The notes beneath the pieces are model-generated. The model searched no databases. It was not told the origin of the DNA and saw nothing but the letters and a program-made list of their open reading frames with translations. Positions 24,501 through 37,647 of a stretch of DNA of 64,000 bases are shown in pieces. The translations under genes were made by a program, and so were the position numbers. How positions within the stretch are numbered: position 1 is the stretch's first letter; the number at the start of each line of letters is the position of its first letter. This DNA comes from Apostichopus japonicus (taxonomy: Eukaryota > Echinodermata > Holothuroidea > Aspidochirotida > Stichopodidae): assembly GCF_037975245.1 (NCBI RefSeq), contig NC_092568.1, forward strand, positions 19,140,001-19,204,000. Reading direction: 5' to 3'.

Positions 24501-26268
24501 TATCATAACAACGTTATAACATACAAGTATATGTCTTTACGACGATATAATTCACGAGTATCTAGACGACGCTATAACTTTTACAAGTATATATCTTACC
24601 TACGCTTTAACTTACAAGTATCTTACCTACGCAATAACTTTCAAGTATCTTACCGACACTATAACTAACAAGAATTTAACATAGCTAGGCTATATAACTA
24701 ACGAGTGTCTTACCGACGCTATAAGTTACAAGTATATTTCCTTACAACACTATAGTTTACAAGTATCTAACCGACGCTATAACTAACAAGAATTTAACGA
24801 CGCTTTATAACTAACGAGGGTCTTACCGACGCTATAAGTTTCAAGTATATTTCTTTACAACACTATAGTTTACAAGTATCTAACCGACGCTTTAACTTAC
24901 AAGTATCTTACCTATGCAATAACTTTCAAGTATCTTGCCGACACTATAACTAACAAGAATTTAACGACGCTATATAACTAACGAGTGTCTTACCGACGCT
25001 ATAAGTTACAAGTACTAGCAAGTACTGTACCAACACTATATAATTTACAAGTATCTAACCGACGCTATAACTAACAAGTACTGTATACCAACACTATAAC
25101 TTACACGTATCTAACCGACGCTATAACTTACAAATATTGTACCAATATTATCATTAACAAGTAGCCTATCTTGCCGATGTTATAACTTACAAGAATGTTA
25201 CCTTGAAATACAATATCTTACCATGAATAATGATCCAACTATCGAAAGGTGCTGATCTTGTTCGTTCTATATGTAGGAAAATAAATGAACGACCTTGATA
25301 CAGTCATTATCCATACACAGGGAGTTACATATGTCCATACATATTACATAGGTCCGTGTTATGATTTTTTCTCTCTCTTGAAAGCAACAAGCAAAGAAAG
25401 TTATGAAATTCTATAATTCGAATGAATTAGATTTTGGCTAAAGTTGCCTAACTACCATAGTTACTAAATAGTTACGACATGATAATATTATCAAATATTA
25501 TCAAATGAAAAAATATACCCCAAAAAATATCAAAATACCCACTTACAAAATATGAAAGAATAGATGGATTAAAGCTAAATGCTACATCTACGGGATTCTT
25601 GGGTTCCAATACGGGCCTAACTGATTTTGAACCGTAACGAGAAATCAGCTGCTGTACAAGTCTCTTTTCGTCAGGAAGATCATTTGCCGCCCAATAGGTG
25701 TCATTTGTGGCTTGTAACAGAACAAAGAATTAATGTTTATGATGTTTGATAAAAGAAAAGTATTAATTTGGTTTGGTATGTATGAGTAGTAGAATATACA
25801 AGTAAGTGAAAACGAAGCGATGGCAAATTTCGAGGGTCAACAAAGGCGTGGTTTATAAACTTCTTTTCTTTTCTAAATCTTTCTTTTCTAATCAGCTTCC
25901 TGAACAATTTATGATCATTCTTCATTTATTAACAGCAGATATAGATCCAATCTACAATTAACATGCAGGGTCTTTGGGAATTAGAATGAATAATAACTAC
26001 TGGCACTAAAATATGATACATATGTTCACCTTCTTCTCAAAATGCAATACAATTATTAAATTTGAGCAACGAAAGCGAATTCCACGTTAATCGAAAAACA
26101 AGTATTTTATACAAGTCCCCAATATATCTAACTTACCATGAACACATAGATATTTGTTCTTCAAAAAGATCATGCTCTTTTAAGCAAATTCAAGAAAAGG
26201 TTCTTACCGGCAATGGAAGTGAAGAATATAAGAATTCCCGAGGAAATATATAACTTCTTGTTATCCAT
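19204..26268 (-). CDS. Gene B: divergent alpha-type nicotinic-like Cys-loop receptor, 8 exons
   Basis: Coding exons, in transcript order: 26268-26208, 25710-25547, 25266-25222, 23023-22914, 21698-21512, 21125-20768, 20419-20266, 19453-19204; total 1329 nt, 442 residues, all introns GT-AG. The signal peptide begins MDNKKLYISSGILIFF. The extracellular domain has loop A WLPDIVSYER, a 13-residue Cys-loop with FPLD (Cys162-Cys176) and loop C YLCCEAPY. M2 reads GEKVTLSVNNVLAF. The terminal exon encodes a short cytoplasmic loop rich in Ser, Asn and Asp, then M4 (DWKNLALALDKILLFMALFA). It is the shortest of the three paralogues because its M3 exon is 154 nt and its last exon 250 nt. Loop B is FGSYNYD (Tyr183 where Trp is usual) and loop D has Ser in place of Trp. 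Intron 3 is expanded by a large minisatellite. A member of this family is certain; the ligand is unknown. Confidence 0.9.
20441..20595. repeat. (AAT)n / (ATT)n microsatellite
   Basis: Imperfect AAT repeats that switch to ATT and back, giving local inverted symmetry. It lies in a gene B intron immediately upstream (transcript sense) of the M3 exon acceptor. Confidence 0.9.
21408..21498. repeat. (TA)n microsatellite
   Basis: TA tract of about 90 bp with one 'cat' interruption, starting about 14 nt beyond the splice donor of the gene B Cys-loop exon. Confidence 0.95.
23590..25190. repeat. Minisatellite with a higher-order repeat of about 290 bp
   Basis: Basic units of about 25-33 bp (gacgctataacttacaagta plus tcttac and variants) fill gene B intron 3. 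About ten different units are organised into a higher-order block: aacgttataacatacaagta occurs near 23649, 23929, 24219 and 24510, about 280-291 bp apart. A marker unit with catagctaggctatataac also recurs once per block. The array becomes irregular after about 24750. Confidence 0.92.
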
Positions 26269-28538
26269 GCTTTCTTCGATTTCATCAAAGACGAGATAAA
26301 AAAGACGATAGCGAAATCATGCTCTCTCTAAACCTGCATTCTCGCTATCGTGTTATTAATGCTATAGTGTTATTAGTGCTCAGAAAATGGAATCATGCGA
26401 GAGTAATGTAGCAAGAGTCAATAAATGCATTTTCATCAGGGAAGATTTTATATTGTCAAATATTTGCCTTCAACATATAGCTAATACAGTCTCGTGTCCG
26501 GAAACGAACTGGAGCCCTGCTTGGGTAAAAAAGTATTCTTTAATTTATAGCTGAGATTTTTGTCAATTTTGCCACCGGTCAGACACAAATATATTAGTTT
26601 TCAGACGGTTATTGTAGAAAATTATCATTATTATGATTAGTAGTGTTAATGTATTTGGGTGGGGTTTTGGGAATGGGAGAGGGGTGGGGTTTGAATGATG
26701 GCAGAGGGCATGGGGTTAGGGGAATAAAATTGACCGAGGCATCTAACCTGAGCCCATTGGTTCCATTCATATATTGATTACTTAAAGTTAATTGATTGTA
26801 CTTAGAAAAGATTTTTTTTTACGCTAAAAATCAGTGTTTTGTCAAAACAAAAATATTAATAATAATAATCCCATACTTAGAACCAACTGAAATTAAACAT
26901 GGCAAAATTAAAACACTCAAATGGAATGAAAGGCTAAAACAAAGTAGCAGTTAAACGCTCGCATAAATTTAAGCATGAGTGATCATTTTTTGTTTACTTT
27001 CTGGCTTATTTTGGATGGCAATATTGACTTTCTTCGAACAGGAAATTAGAGTCGAGTGTTTAAAACCGTGTTATTAGACGGGCTTTCCATTGTTGACAAA
27101 ATGGTCTCAAAGCAGTGATTGTTGGAGACTTAAATCATTCTTCTTCTTTTTTTTTCTTTTTTTTGTGTTCATTTTGGTGATATGAAAATGTTGGCTGCTT
27201 ATTTGTCACAACCGAATAAAGCCAATTGGAAGCATTTATATTCAAAGGGTCCGCACAAAAGAGAACCGCTTAGCAGTGAAACTATATTCTTTTGATTATT
27301 CGAACAACTTCACTTCTCCACCTCTAAACCCAACCCGACCACTCCCCGTTCATAGCGTTCTTGCTTTCTTTAACTTATTATAAAATCCAGCGAAAGGAAA
27401 ATATGGGACAAAGGGAGCGTTATTGCTATAAATGAAGACCTAATTTCAAAGTGGCAAAAAAAGGGGATAACTTTGTTAGCGGGATGGTGGGGGAGAGGGA
27501 GTAGGTCGTAAAAGAGTCGCCATGTGCGATACAGATCTTGATATATTTATTTAGTTTTAATATTTGTTCCCAACAATTAATTTCAATTGCAATTCGAAAG
27601 AAGAATGCACTCCATTTTGTTCTCATTCTTGAACGCCGCGGAACTCGTCGAACATTATCACCCTTCCAAATTGTCTACGGCGAAAACCTATATCTATTGA
27701 CTTTTTTTTCTTAAAGAAAAGTCACAAAAAAGTAGAGTTTGGACAAACCCCAGGGTCATCAGGGGTCAAATTGTGAAACTTTGTAACCTAGATATGTCAA
27801 TAAGGGGAGCTTAGAGCAATTTCATATTTGGTGTGTTTTTTTTATGTCAAATAAAAACTTCAGGTTTGGATGTATAGTTGCGTTGGGACATGGCTAGGCG
27901 CCGTTTATACGAACATTAACTGTCGCCTAGTTAGATTTTTATCAATGACCGATCTCAATGAGAATTAACCTTGTAAAAGGGTTTGCTATCTGCACGTGCA
28001 TTATGTACGTGAAGTTGTGCGTAGATTGTTCACAACCTTCATGGAGCAAACATACAGCGTAAGCATCATTTAAAATCTAAAATAATTTATTTGAGAGAAC
28101 GGTTTGAACTTACAAAGTACGTGTTTTAAAGGCATTTAATATGTTGTGCTCATATTTTAATTTCTCAACCAATTAAAAAATATTAACCGTTGATATCACA
28201 ACGGCTTGGTTATGCGCAGGCAACCCATGCACAGTACAGAGTATATACAGGTAGACTACAAAAACAATAAGCATTGTTAAAAATGTTTCGTGTCAGCATA
28301 CCAATACAATTAAGGTGACCAAACATCTCCTAAGTTATTTCTTAAGGCATTTCCTACATGCCATCAGAAATATGCCAATCTGCAGCTAAAAGACAAGGTA
28401 AATAATTTGGAAAATGTACGAAGTCGCGCTTATCGACTGAGTAGCGGTTCAAAGTAGCAGTGAGGTACTGTTTAGGCTTAGGAGTCACGCACACCTAGCT
28501 ACTGTATAGTACATGCCTAGTAAGGGAGGATCCCTAAT
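26269..28538. other. Intergenic region upstream of gene B
   Basis: No exon or clear transposon end was recognised. It must include the gene B promoter, but no core element stands out. It contains a G-rich patch at 26655-26720 and T-rich runs at 26812-26820 and 27143-27165. Confidence 0.4.
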
Positions 28539-28854
28539 CAGGGCCGTCTTAACGCATGGGCCCACTGGGCCCTGGCCCAGGGCCCCGCGATGTCAGGGGC
28601 CCCGCAAGCGTAGTAACCCCATGGGTTAATATGGGAGGAAATCTTATTGAATAGGCCATTATGCCTGATTGAATTCGATACTCGACAACTTGTGACGAGA
28701 GTTGGTAAACAATTGAGAGTTTGACATTAAATATTGGAATCTGAGTTGGCATTCTGGAATATACAATGCCCCGAAGGCTTACACAGAGAAACTGTTGCTC
28801 CGTAACTATAAAAAAGAGGAAATTGCCTGAGCCACGAAAGGCATAAAATTTGAA

Positions 28855-29150
28855 AACCGTGGGCAATACTACTACCAAACCTAAACAAAAGGAACCACCA
28901 CTTGTGTTCAAGCTCACCTATACACCCCATATCAAAACCGCACATGTGAAAAAGCCCTTTGAAATATTGGCACGTAATCTCGCAACACGCGGAATTATCC
29001 AAACTGTTTCCAAAAGAACCGATTCTAGCCTACAAAAGGGCCCAAAATCTCAAAGATTTACTTGTTAATTCAAGGTTTTGTACTAACGAAGAATCAGCTG
29101 ACTCTCAAGGTTCACACGAAGCTCTTTTAGATGCTCTTATAGCTGCTCTA
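28855..29150 (+). pseudogene. Decayed retroelement RT fragment (Penelope-like?)
   Basis: One plus-strand frame reads LVFKLTYTPHIKTAHVKKPF. The next frame continues with LFPKEPILAYKRAQNLKDLL and a short tail. The 'L.F....P...Y+R..NLKDLLV' pattern is typical of the C-terminal part of reverse transcriptases from Penelope-like and related non-LTR elements. The fragment is split by a frameshift and has no catalytic core, so it is not functional. The element class is tentative. Confidence 0.5.
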
Positions 29151-29327
29151 TGAGTCCATTAACTCGTGCACAAAAAAATAGATGCATTTTGAAAACGAGA
29201 CGCCCAGGCCGAATATAAAATATTCAAAGGCTACTACTGATGAAGCTCCTCCTATAAAGTTTGAGAGCAGAAACCGGTCTAGTTGGTCATAAGAACCTAC
29301 GCTAGTCTCTCCTACTACTAACAGTAC

Positions 29328-29699
29328 CAGTGGCGGAGCGTCCATACAGTCCGGGCGGATGCTCCCCCCCCCCCCGACAGACTGAAATGGACTGCTGGCG
29401 CCCTTTTCAGCTTTTTACCACTTTTTACTTATTCGCGATTATTGACTTTTTTATTGCGCTCTCATCTACCTATTGACATTTGTCCCATTTTTTCTTGCGA
29501 TGACACTTATTATTCTTCGTTTATCTGCAAATTAGCAAGGCCCAGAAAGAGTCATTTCCGGCGATCTAGGGAGTATCTTTACTCAAAAATTTCGGTACGC
29601 TCCTCGCCAACCCGTGGTGGCGCTCCGCTTAGATAGTGTCGGCAGCGCCCCTACAGACGATTCTCGCCCCCTTGGCCAATACCTCTAGCTCCGCCACTG
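29328..29699. mobile_element. hAT-type MITE, 372 bp, exact 8-bp TSD
   Basis: The left end is CAGTGGCGGAGC; the right end gctccgccactg is its exact inverse. AACAGTAC flanks it on both sides (29320-29327 and 29700-29707). It contains, in inverted orientation, the subrepeat gcggagcgccacca that is also seen twice in the hAT element at 12561-13938, so the two belong to related families. It is nested inside the older hAT element at 28539-30164. Confidence 0.9.
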
Positions 29700-30862
29700 A
29701 ACAGTACACTCAATTCACCTAATAGGTGCAATTATGTTTCACCATGAGGAGCATGCTATAAGTTCATGTTCCTCGGGCCCTCCCTTAAAAATACTTCATG
29801 TTCTTGGCGACTACGTTGCGTTAGATAGTGTAAAACCGCCTACACCCCCCTTTCAGTTGAAAGACTCAACACAAGGGTGTTACCAATGGTGAGTCCAGTA
29901 TTGTTAGGGAAGGGATGGGGGGCAACTGGAAGATTACTCTTCCATGATGTATTTCAGCTTTTAGATATATCACGTATGTTATTCAGCATAAAGTTTTATG
30001 CTTTATGCGCGACATAGGGAGGGGTGGTAAATGCAGGCATGTCTGTGCTTGAGCGCTTGTCAAGGATGTCAATTTTTCACGCAACTTTTTTTCGAACTCA
30101 ATTGATTGAGGGGCCCCGCTCCATTGCCGGGCCCAGGGCCGGGTGATCTCTTAAGACGGCCCTGGCCCTAATGTAACAAAAGCTAAGCTATCTTCGTCGG
30201 TGTTTTGCAGATGTTTTATTTTTAATTGTTTAAGACATTACAGTGACGTGTTTTACTTTGTTCAACACTTACTTTTGGTGAAATAAGTTTAAATATCATA
30301 CTGCAGAGAATTACGTAGTACCATGTATCTGTCTAAGTGCCTAACCTTTGTTCACAGAAAGTATTGATGTTATAGATCTGTACTATGAAGACTTGAACAG
30401 CAATCAGAGTGCCGAGTAAATTTTGCGTTTTTCGCGAATATATTTTTAGTCACGGTCTCCAAATAGCGAGTACTTTTAAAAATATTTGTCTAGGCTTGAG
30501 CAGAAGCTTGTTTTTTGTAGTAGAGATCAATATGTATGCTGAATACAAGATAAGTGTCCACCTCGGTTATCAATTCCCAATGTGAATATTGTTTGTCATA
30601 TCTCAATGCTTTTTTACTGGCCTACTTTGAATGTTGTTAATCCTGGCTACACACTACAGCCTAGTGTGTCACATTCATATAAGATTATTCATGTAGTATC
30701 ATCGAAACCACACTGCAGGTTTGCTGTCTGGTTTCTAAGAATTCTTGGTCAAATATTAAAGAGAGAGAGGGACGGGCTTGGGGTAACTATTTAACAACCT
30801 CCCCATCCATGGCTACGTCATCGTATGGACTTTAAACCTCCTATAAATAAGGTGAATGAGAA

Positions 30863-33800
30863 CTACATGGCAAACCGGATTAAACAGTAAAGGAGAGTTC
30901 CAAGCATAGCGAACACTGCTACCATTAAGCAAAGCTTGTCTAACATCAATGCAAGCTTCATCCAGTCCGCCATGTTCTTTTCGTTAGCTTTTCCTGCAGT
31001 AGCTTTGTACTGGAGATGTCCATTTGACAGTTTTCGATGAATAGGTGCACCACTACCAACAAGCCCGACGTCCTCATTGTGCTTTTGACCAGCCGCGGAA
31101 AGGGCGGGACCAGAGTTGATCAATTGACCCTTAACTCCAACGCTTGTAGGTGGTAGAATGCTTTCGGTATATCTTTTCAAAAAACAGAGAAATTTCGCAG
31201 AATTGTGTCAATCTTACATGCATGGTATATAGATGACATGAACTGACGTCAATACTTTTTTGGAAAGTGACTGCATTAGTATTGAAATGCAGTATACACT
31301 GCTACAATTTCATAACATTGTTCATAAATGCGTCTGAAAGTGATGGATGGTATTTGCACACCGTGACGATAACTACATTATTTACGTGAACTATCGAGTT
31401 GGACTTCTAAAGCCAGGTCTCTTACAGGTAAACCCCTGATGAGAGTTTAAGTTTGAATACAGACGTTTGAAGCGTCACCCAGACGTATACGTCTACGTAC
31501 GTATATGTATGACGTATGTAAACTGACGTACACAATGGTTCGTATTTGTTCAAAGTTTGGTCACACTTACAATGGGATGGGAACGGAAGGGAAGAGGTAC
31601 TATTTCAGGTGGCTACATAGCAAAGTTGAAAATATGTAACAATGAATATATTTTCCGAGAGTTTTTGACTTCAATCACCCTTTAAAACCTAAAAGCAGCG
31701 ACTATCTAAATAACGCTATATATTTACTGAGGAAGTTTACGGGAAGGAAGGAAAGTGATATAAAACCCTCTTAATGTGAGTAACATGTAAAGTTTAAGAC
31801 ATTAAGCAATACGTTATATTTTTATGAAATAGTTTATAATGGCCATGAAAATCTGTTCTTAATTGGTTGAGAGTTCGATATATGCAAATTCGAAGAGACA
31901 AAAGCGGACTAAAGAATTTTTTGGTAAAGTTGTAAATTAAAAAAAGACACTTACTCGTTGGATGTACTGTTTTTAGTTGCTACGGTAGGCATACCCGTCA
32001 GTACTGGTCGGTGAAAGAGAAGGCATCTTAAGAAACGGGGAACAGGTGTGGTCGGGTCGTGATGGTAAACTCTGAGCACGATAGCACTGGCCAGAACAGA
32101 TGCACAGGATATTCCAATCATAGCAGAGAAGTATGCGACTTTGTACAGGAAAGAGATATGGAATTGAAAATAATAATAATAAGTAAATGAAGCCACGAGT
32201 TCATTTGTTAGACATATAGTAAAAGGAATATACAGTGTAAATATAGTGGAATGAAATAATAAATCTAGCCCCGAGATTAAAGCCTAACCTCTGAAATATT
32301 GCACAGTGATATTCTTATGCATCTTTGGCTGTTGAATTTGCTTGGAACTTTGCTTAACTAATACCAATACTATGTTATTGTATTAATAATATATGAAATA
32401 TGTAAAACATGTAATATATATATATACAATAATAACCTTATGCATGTTATAATATATAATAATAGTAAGACATGTAACATAATTGCATTTAATTGGATAC
32501 TTCTCAATCTAAGTAAGAGATCTACGTTCGCCACAACCACGTGGCTGTTCCTAATCAGAAAGTTACTAACCGGAAAATTGAATAAAAAATAGTGTCTCAT
32601 GCTGAATTATTGTACATGATTGGCAACCCTTGGGAATGCTCGTCTTAACGTTATCATTCCTGTTACAATATCGTTTGACTAAAGGAACATATATTTAAGT
32701 TGGGAGGGGGGGGGGTGACGATAGAGGTGGGGATCATGACTCCTCCTACACCATTTACGCACGCCACTGCATATACATAAACCTTCTTAGTTTTAGGCCT
32801 AACCACATGCATATATACCATATATTGTACCATTTATATAGTACCAGCAGATTTGAAACTAACGCATATTTCATTTAAGACCGTTAAATATAATATTACC
32901 ATGCATCCTTCATTGACTTGGCTATAGTTATAGTTAAACGTAGTAAACGAGGATTGTATAGTTTTAATAGACTCGGCGTGTACTTCGTCGTGGTACTAAT
33001 CCGTTTGTGACAGTTGTGAATGATTCTGGGGAGTAAATGGTGGTGCATGTGGATGCGATTAGCTGTCACTTTTACACATACCTATAATAGGGGAATCGTC
33101 ACCGCTTCTCGGCATGCTCTCTATGACTATTTGTTGGAAGAGAATAAACGCCAAGACATTGGTGACGCTCAGCGATACCTTCTCTCCAGAATTCGGATGC
33201 ATTAGAAACACCGTCAATTCCAAAATCGATAAAAGTCCACAAGGAACCCATATACTGAAGACATAGAAATTGCCAATTCGAGCCAGTACCAGTTCGTAAT
33301 GGATTTCGACGTACGGAGTGGGGCAGCACTTATAGGTTATCTCAACCTCGCGGACATGGAACGTTTCTAACATCCACACACCGTTCAGATTGAAATCGTT
33401 ATCGTTTGACGCCGACGTGTTTGCATACTTGAGGTAAACCTGCGAGAGTAATTAGAAATGAGGCGAGTTGGATAGGTGTTGGGAGGGAGTGGGGTGTGGT
33501 GTTGGGGTTCAAGGCAACCACATATTTTGACATACATACATACAGGAGTGTTAGCTCAGGAGTGTTAGCATTCAGGGAGTGTTAGCTCAGTGGTGAACGC
33601 CCGTGCCGTTAGAGTCACTCCAAGATTAATGTATGTCGTCCAGTTACAGAGTTGTTTAAAATTGACAATTCATAATCATGGACGTTAAAATATGAATCTA
33701 AGAAACTGACTTCGGTCAGCTTGCGGCTTTGATAAGCCAATGATGGCTTCTTCGTGAGATCCTGCTTGCAGGAGGATCTAAAATACATACATACATACAC

Positions 33801-36800
33801 CCATACATACGTTCATACAATACATGCAATACATACATACATACATGCACGACTGCATAGAAACTTTTAGTATACCAATAAAAAACAAACATGGTTATGT
33901 ATAGTTTGTCACTTACCTGGTCACTGCCATAACTGTAGGACGCAAACTTGATCAGACAGACTTGTACATCGAATGGGAACTTGCTCATGTTTAACCGACA
34001 GTATACAGTGATCAATGATTGTTGGTAGAAGGTGACATGACCACTGCTGTTAGCAATGACATATGGCTGAAAGACGTTCACCTCTGCTGAACCAATCTCC
34101 AAACTATAAACCAAAATATATCAAACAGAAGATCATGTATAGTCACGGTTTTGTGAAGTCATGTATTTTGTCTAGCATATGGCTTTTAGGAAGCTATCAA
34201 AGTGTGGGGGTGGGCTGGAGGGGGGGGGGGAGGCTGAAGGGTGTGCATAATGTTTGGGGTAGTCCCCAGAAGAATTATATTGTTGTGGATGCTACGGTGG
34301 CCCTGGTAGGACATTGGGAATTCCGTCTATATTATTCAAATTTCCACTGCTTCTTTCCTATTTTGCATTCTCAAAATCTTTTTCTCGGAAATACCAACTT
34401 TTCTGTACCGAAATGTTCGATTTGGTTTATCGCCTCAAATTGAAAAAGTGTGGGGCAGAGTCCTCCCCTACTTCACAAAGTGGCGGCTGCCTCTTTATCC
34501 CCTCTCTGTTCATTCAAATAGGATTAATACATGGGAAACCCTCATTGCATTATACTTTGAATTTTTTTTCTGGATTGTAGATACGTGGTTGAGATCCTGA
34601 CAGTGGTTGTCGCGACCTAGTGTCGAAACAATCGATCATTGTTCCCGTCTAAATTGAACGAAATATCCCAATGCACACTATAATACACGCAAAGGGAAAA
34701 CAAAAACATTTCTAATTGCCTAGGCCGGGAAAGTATTCCATATCAATTTTTCGTGTAAAGATACCATCCTTATACCATCTTTCCGTGACGAGGAGTTCAA
34801 GTTCATAAACATATTAACAAAAGTTTACATTAATGACGTCAAGAGCGGAATTCGAGGTTTGATTCGTTATTTCCAAGGACGTAGTAATTTGACTGTACTA
34901 TTCTTCAAATCTAACACCCGATACACATGAGAAAACAATTACCACTGTAAATCTTAAGTTCAGTACCACAGTAAAAACTGGATCGTGCTATAATTCGGTA
35001 GCATGTGCTAAATAGGATTACAGTAAGAACTGGGGATATGTGTAATTCCAACAAATCCAGTTACTTGGGATTTGTTGGAATTACAAATATCCTCCGCCTC
35101 TTACTGTAAACCTAGTAGCACATGCTACCGATATATCAGATTTCTCAGCACAATCCAGTATTTACTGTGGTGCAAACTTTAAGATTTACAGTAGTTAATG
35201 TAATCTCTGTGTGAATCGGCTGAATCTATAAGAGAAAACAATTGTGTCTTTCATAGCTAATGCAGCGCTATTTGATTTACCTCGCTTGCATGCATGCACC
35301 CTTGTCCACTCCAAAATAGGAGTAGAGTGATACCGATGTACCGTCAGTAACATCTCTTTCATTGTTTCCACTTATTTCTTTAACGTCTCGTCACTTTGAA
35401 TATATAGCCTACAGGAAATGTCATATGTTGATACCGCCATATTGACCTATATATGCTTCTTGAAGCAACGAAGGTCCTTTGCATAGAAACAGAGAAATGT
35501 AAAACTATAGTGAAGGAGGAATAAATAGCATTAAAACCTTTGCATACCGTTCGTAGGTAGTCACATCCGGCATCCAAAGATCTTCATTTCGCAATGAGAC
35601 TATATCTACCCCATCATAATCTTCTGGCTCCCACTGCAGAAACTCATCGACCCATCCCTACCATTAAAAGCATTCAAAATACATATATTTTACTCATACA
35701 CCATGAATTACATTTCAGAGATTGAAAGAGATTTATTTATTTCTGCAAACATATCACAAGCACCACCTGACACCCCCCTCTTCCCCTCCCCTCATTTGTT
35801 GGTCCAATGGTTTGTTTGTTTTCCCTTTCCTTTTGATATGAGCTGACAATAACCTTGAGGTATTGTTCATAACATTGTACAAGACTTGACATGTAGAGTA
35901 TATGTTCTTCCAAACGTCTTTAAAGTTTAACTTATTCAAGGAACGCCAAAGCTTGGAGTTTGAATTTTAGCGGTGTGAGTGACACGATACACTCGCATCA
36001 GTTAAGTATAATTATATAGAGACCCTATAGTAGGATCTCTATCGTATAACAACTCCCTTGTATATCCCCAACTATAACATATCTAATACAGTGTGACGCT
36101 TTAAACTCAGCCGGTTAAAAGCATCAAGTCAATAATACTACGGAACGCCAAAAAGGACATATACGATATTGGTGCAGTACAAGATGATACGTGTAAGCTG
36201 GCAGAAATTGGAACAATTAGATAGCTTACCATGTAGATTGTTCCTTCTATAGAAAGTTGCTGCTTCTGCTCATCCTAAACATGGTGAAAGAGAACACGAT
36301 AAAAAATTAGGTCAAAAGTAGCCAAAGATTCCGTAATAATGTTTTCAAATTGGGCTCTCCATCGGTTCAACGGAGGACGTTGTCACTTAGGTCCCTTAGT
36401 GTGCGTAATCTGTACTGTTTTACAATATCTCTGAACCAACATAACAGCATCGCGGGAAAGATATCACCAGCATGTGAACACAACTAGTGTGAACACAACT
36501 AGTGAACTTGTATACAGACTCGCTGGGCCGATTCACTACGTCACGGTTCCACTTGTTCAGTTCCTCCGAAGGATAACTATATGCTTTAGAAACACACAGT
36601 ATTGCGTTCACAAATGATGGAGTGTAGTACCACCAAGAAGATATGTGCACCTAAAATCTTATAGCGCTAGTGAGGTTATGTTATAAGAAAATACTTGTAC
36701 TATAACTACAACAAAATGCCATTAAGATAATAAACATACATTTTGGTATGATTTATTCTAATGTTGAAGAGCGTAAATAAATTCCTAACACTTTATTTTG

Positions 36801-37526
36801 TCAACTATACGGTACTCATTCAATGACACGATATAAAGAAACAAACTTGGTCTCCGGCGAATGGCTGCGTGCTGCACTCACAATCGTGTTCTCCAACACA
36901 TGGTACCGTTATGATCTGCCATCAGAGATTACTGATAGTATAAAGTTTCTCCATTTACCTTGTCTCTTTCTATTATTCTCTCTCCCATTTGATGTATCAT
37001 CGATTTAAATAACAATACCATCGTAATTTTTGTAGTGGCACAACTTATAAATGTTACCAGTCTCTAACACCTCTTATGAATGAATAAAAATGGAGAATAT
37101 CATTGAAATTCACACTTTTCTCACTTCGCTAGATTTAGGGCCTAGCCTTATCCATGGCACTTGAGCCCGCCATGTTACTCGTTAAGCCACTGATACACTT
37201 ATATATGCGAAGTACATTGACCCGAACCCGTGAAATGTAAATTAAATTCATATTGAATACTCACAAATGATGAAAGAATAAACGGCTTGAAGTAGAATGA
37301 TACTTCGACTCGATTGTCATGTCTAATACGAGGACGAACTGATCGAGGTCCGTAGTTTAACAACAATTCATCAACTAAACCCTTGTGAGCCGAAATGTCT
37401 GTCGATTTGTTTAACGTCGCTTTCAGGAAACGAAAAAGTAGAAGAAAATGAACAAATATGATGAAACATAATATTCAAAATCTTATATTATAATTTAATC
37501 ATATAGATATAAATATATAAACATAT

Positions 37527-37591
<65 letters not shown>

Positions 37592-37616
37592 TATATATAT
37601 ATATAGATAGGTAGAT

Positions 37617-37647
<31 letters not shown>

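Larger units (their letters stand above)
28539..30164. mobile_element. hAT-type element, 1.6 kb, with nested insertions
   Basis: The left end is CAGGGCCGTCTTAA. The right end, ttaagacggccctg, is its exact inverse. The flanks tccctaat (28531-28538) and gccctaat (30165-30172) match at 7 of 8 bases, as expected for an aged 8-bp hAT target duplication. GGGCCC-rich subterminal sequence follows both ends. No transposase frame is visible. It carries a decayed reverse-transcriptase fragment (28855-29150) and a second hAT MITE (29328-29699), and lies between gene B and gene C. Confidence 0.8.

Noticed and set aside
23590-25190. CRISPR-like array (short regular repeats)
   Set aside because: Units abut each other without unique spacers, and the context is a eukaryotic intron; it is a minisatellite with higher-order structure.
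33547-33620. Functional tRNA gene
   Set aside because: Box A is good, but no box B, acceptor stem or anticodon arm could be paired; the trailing body and (CATA)n tail indicate a SINE.
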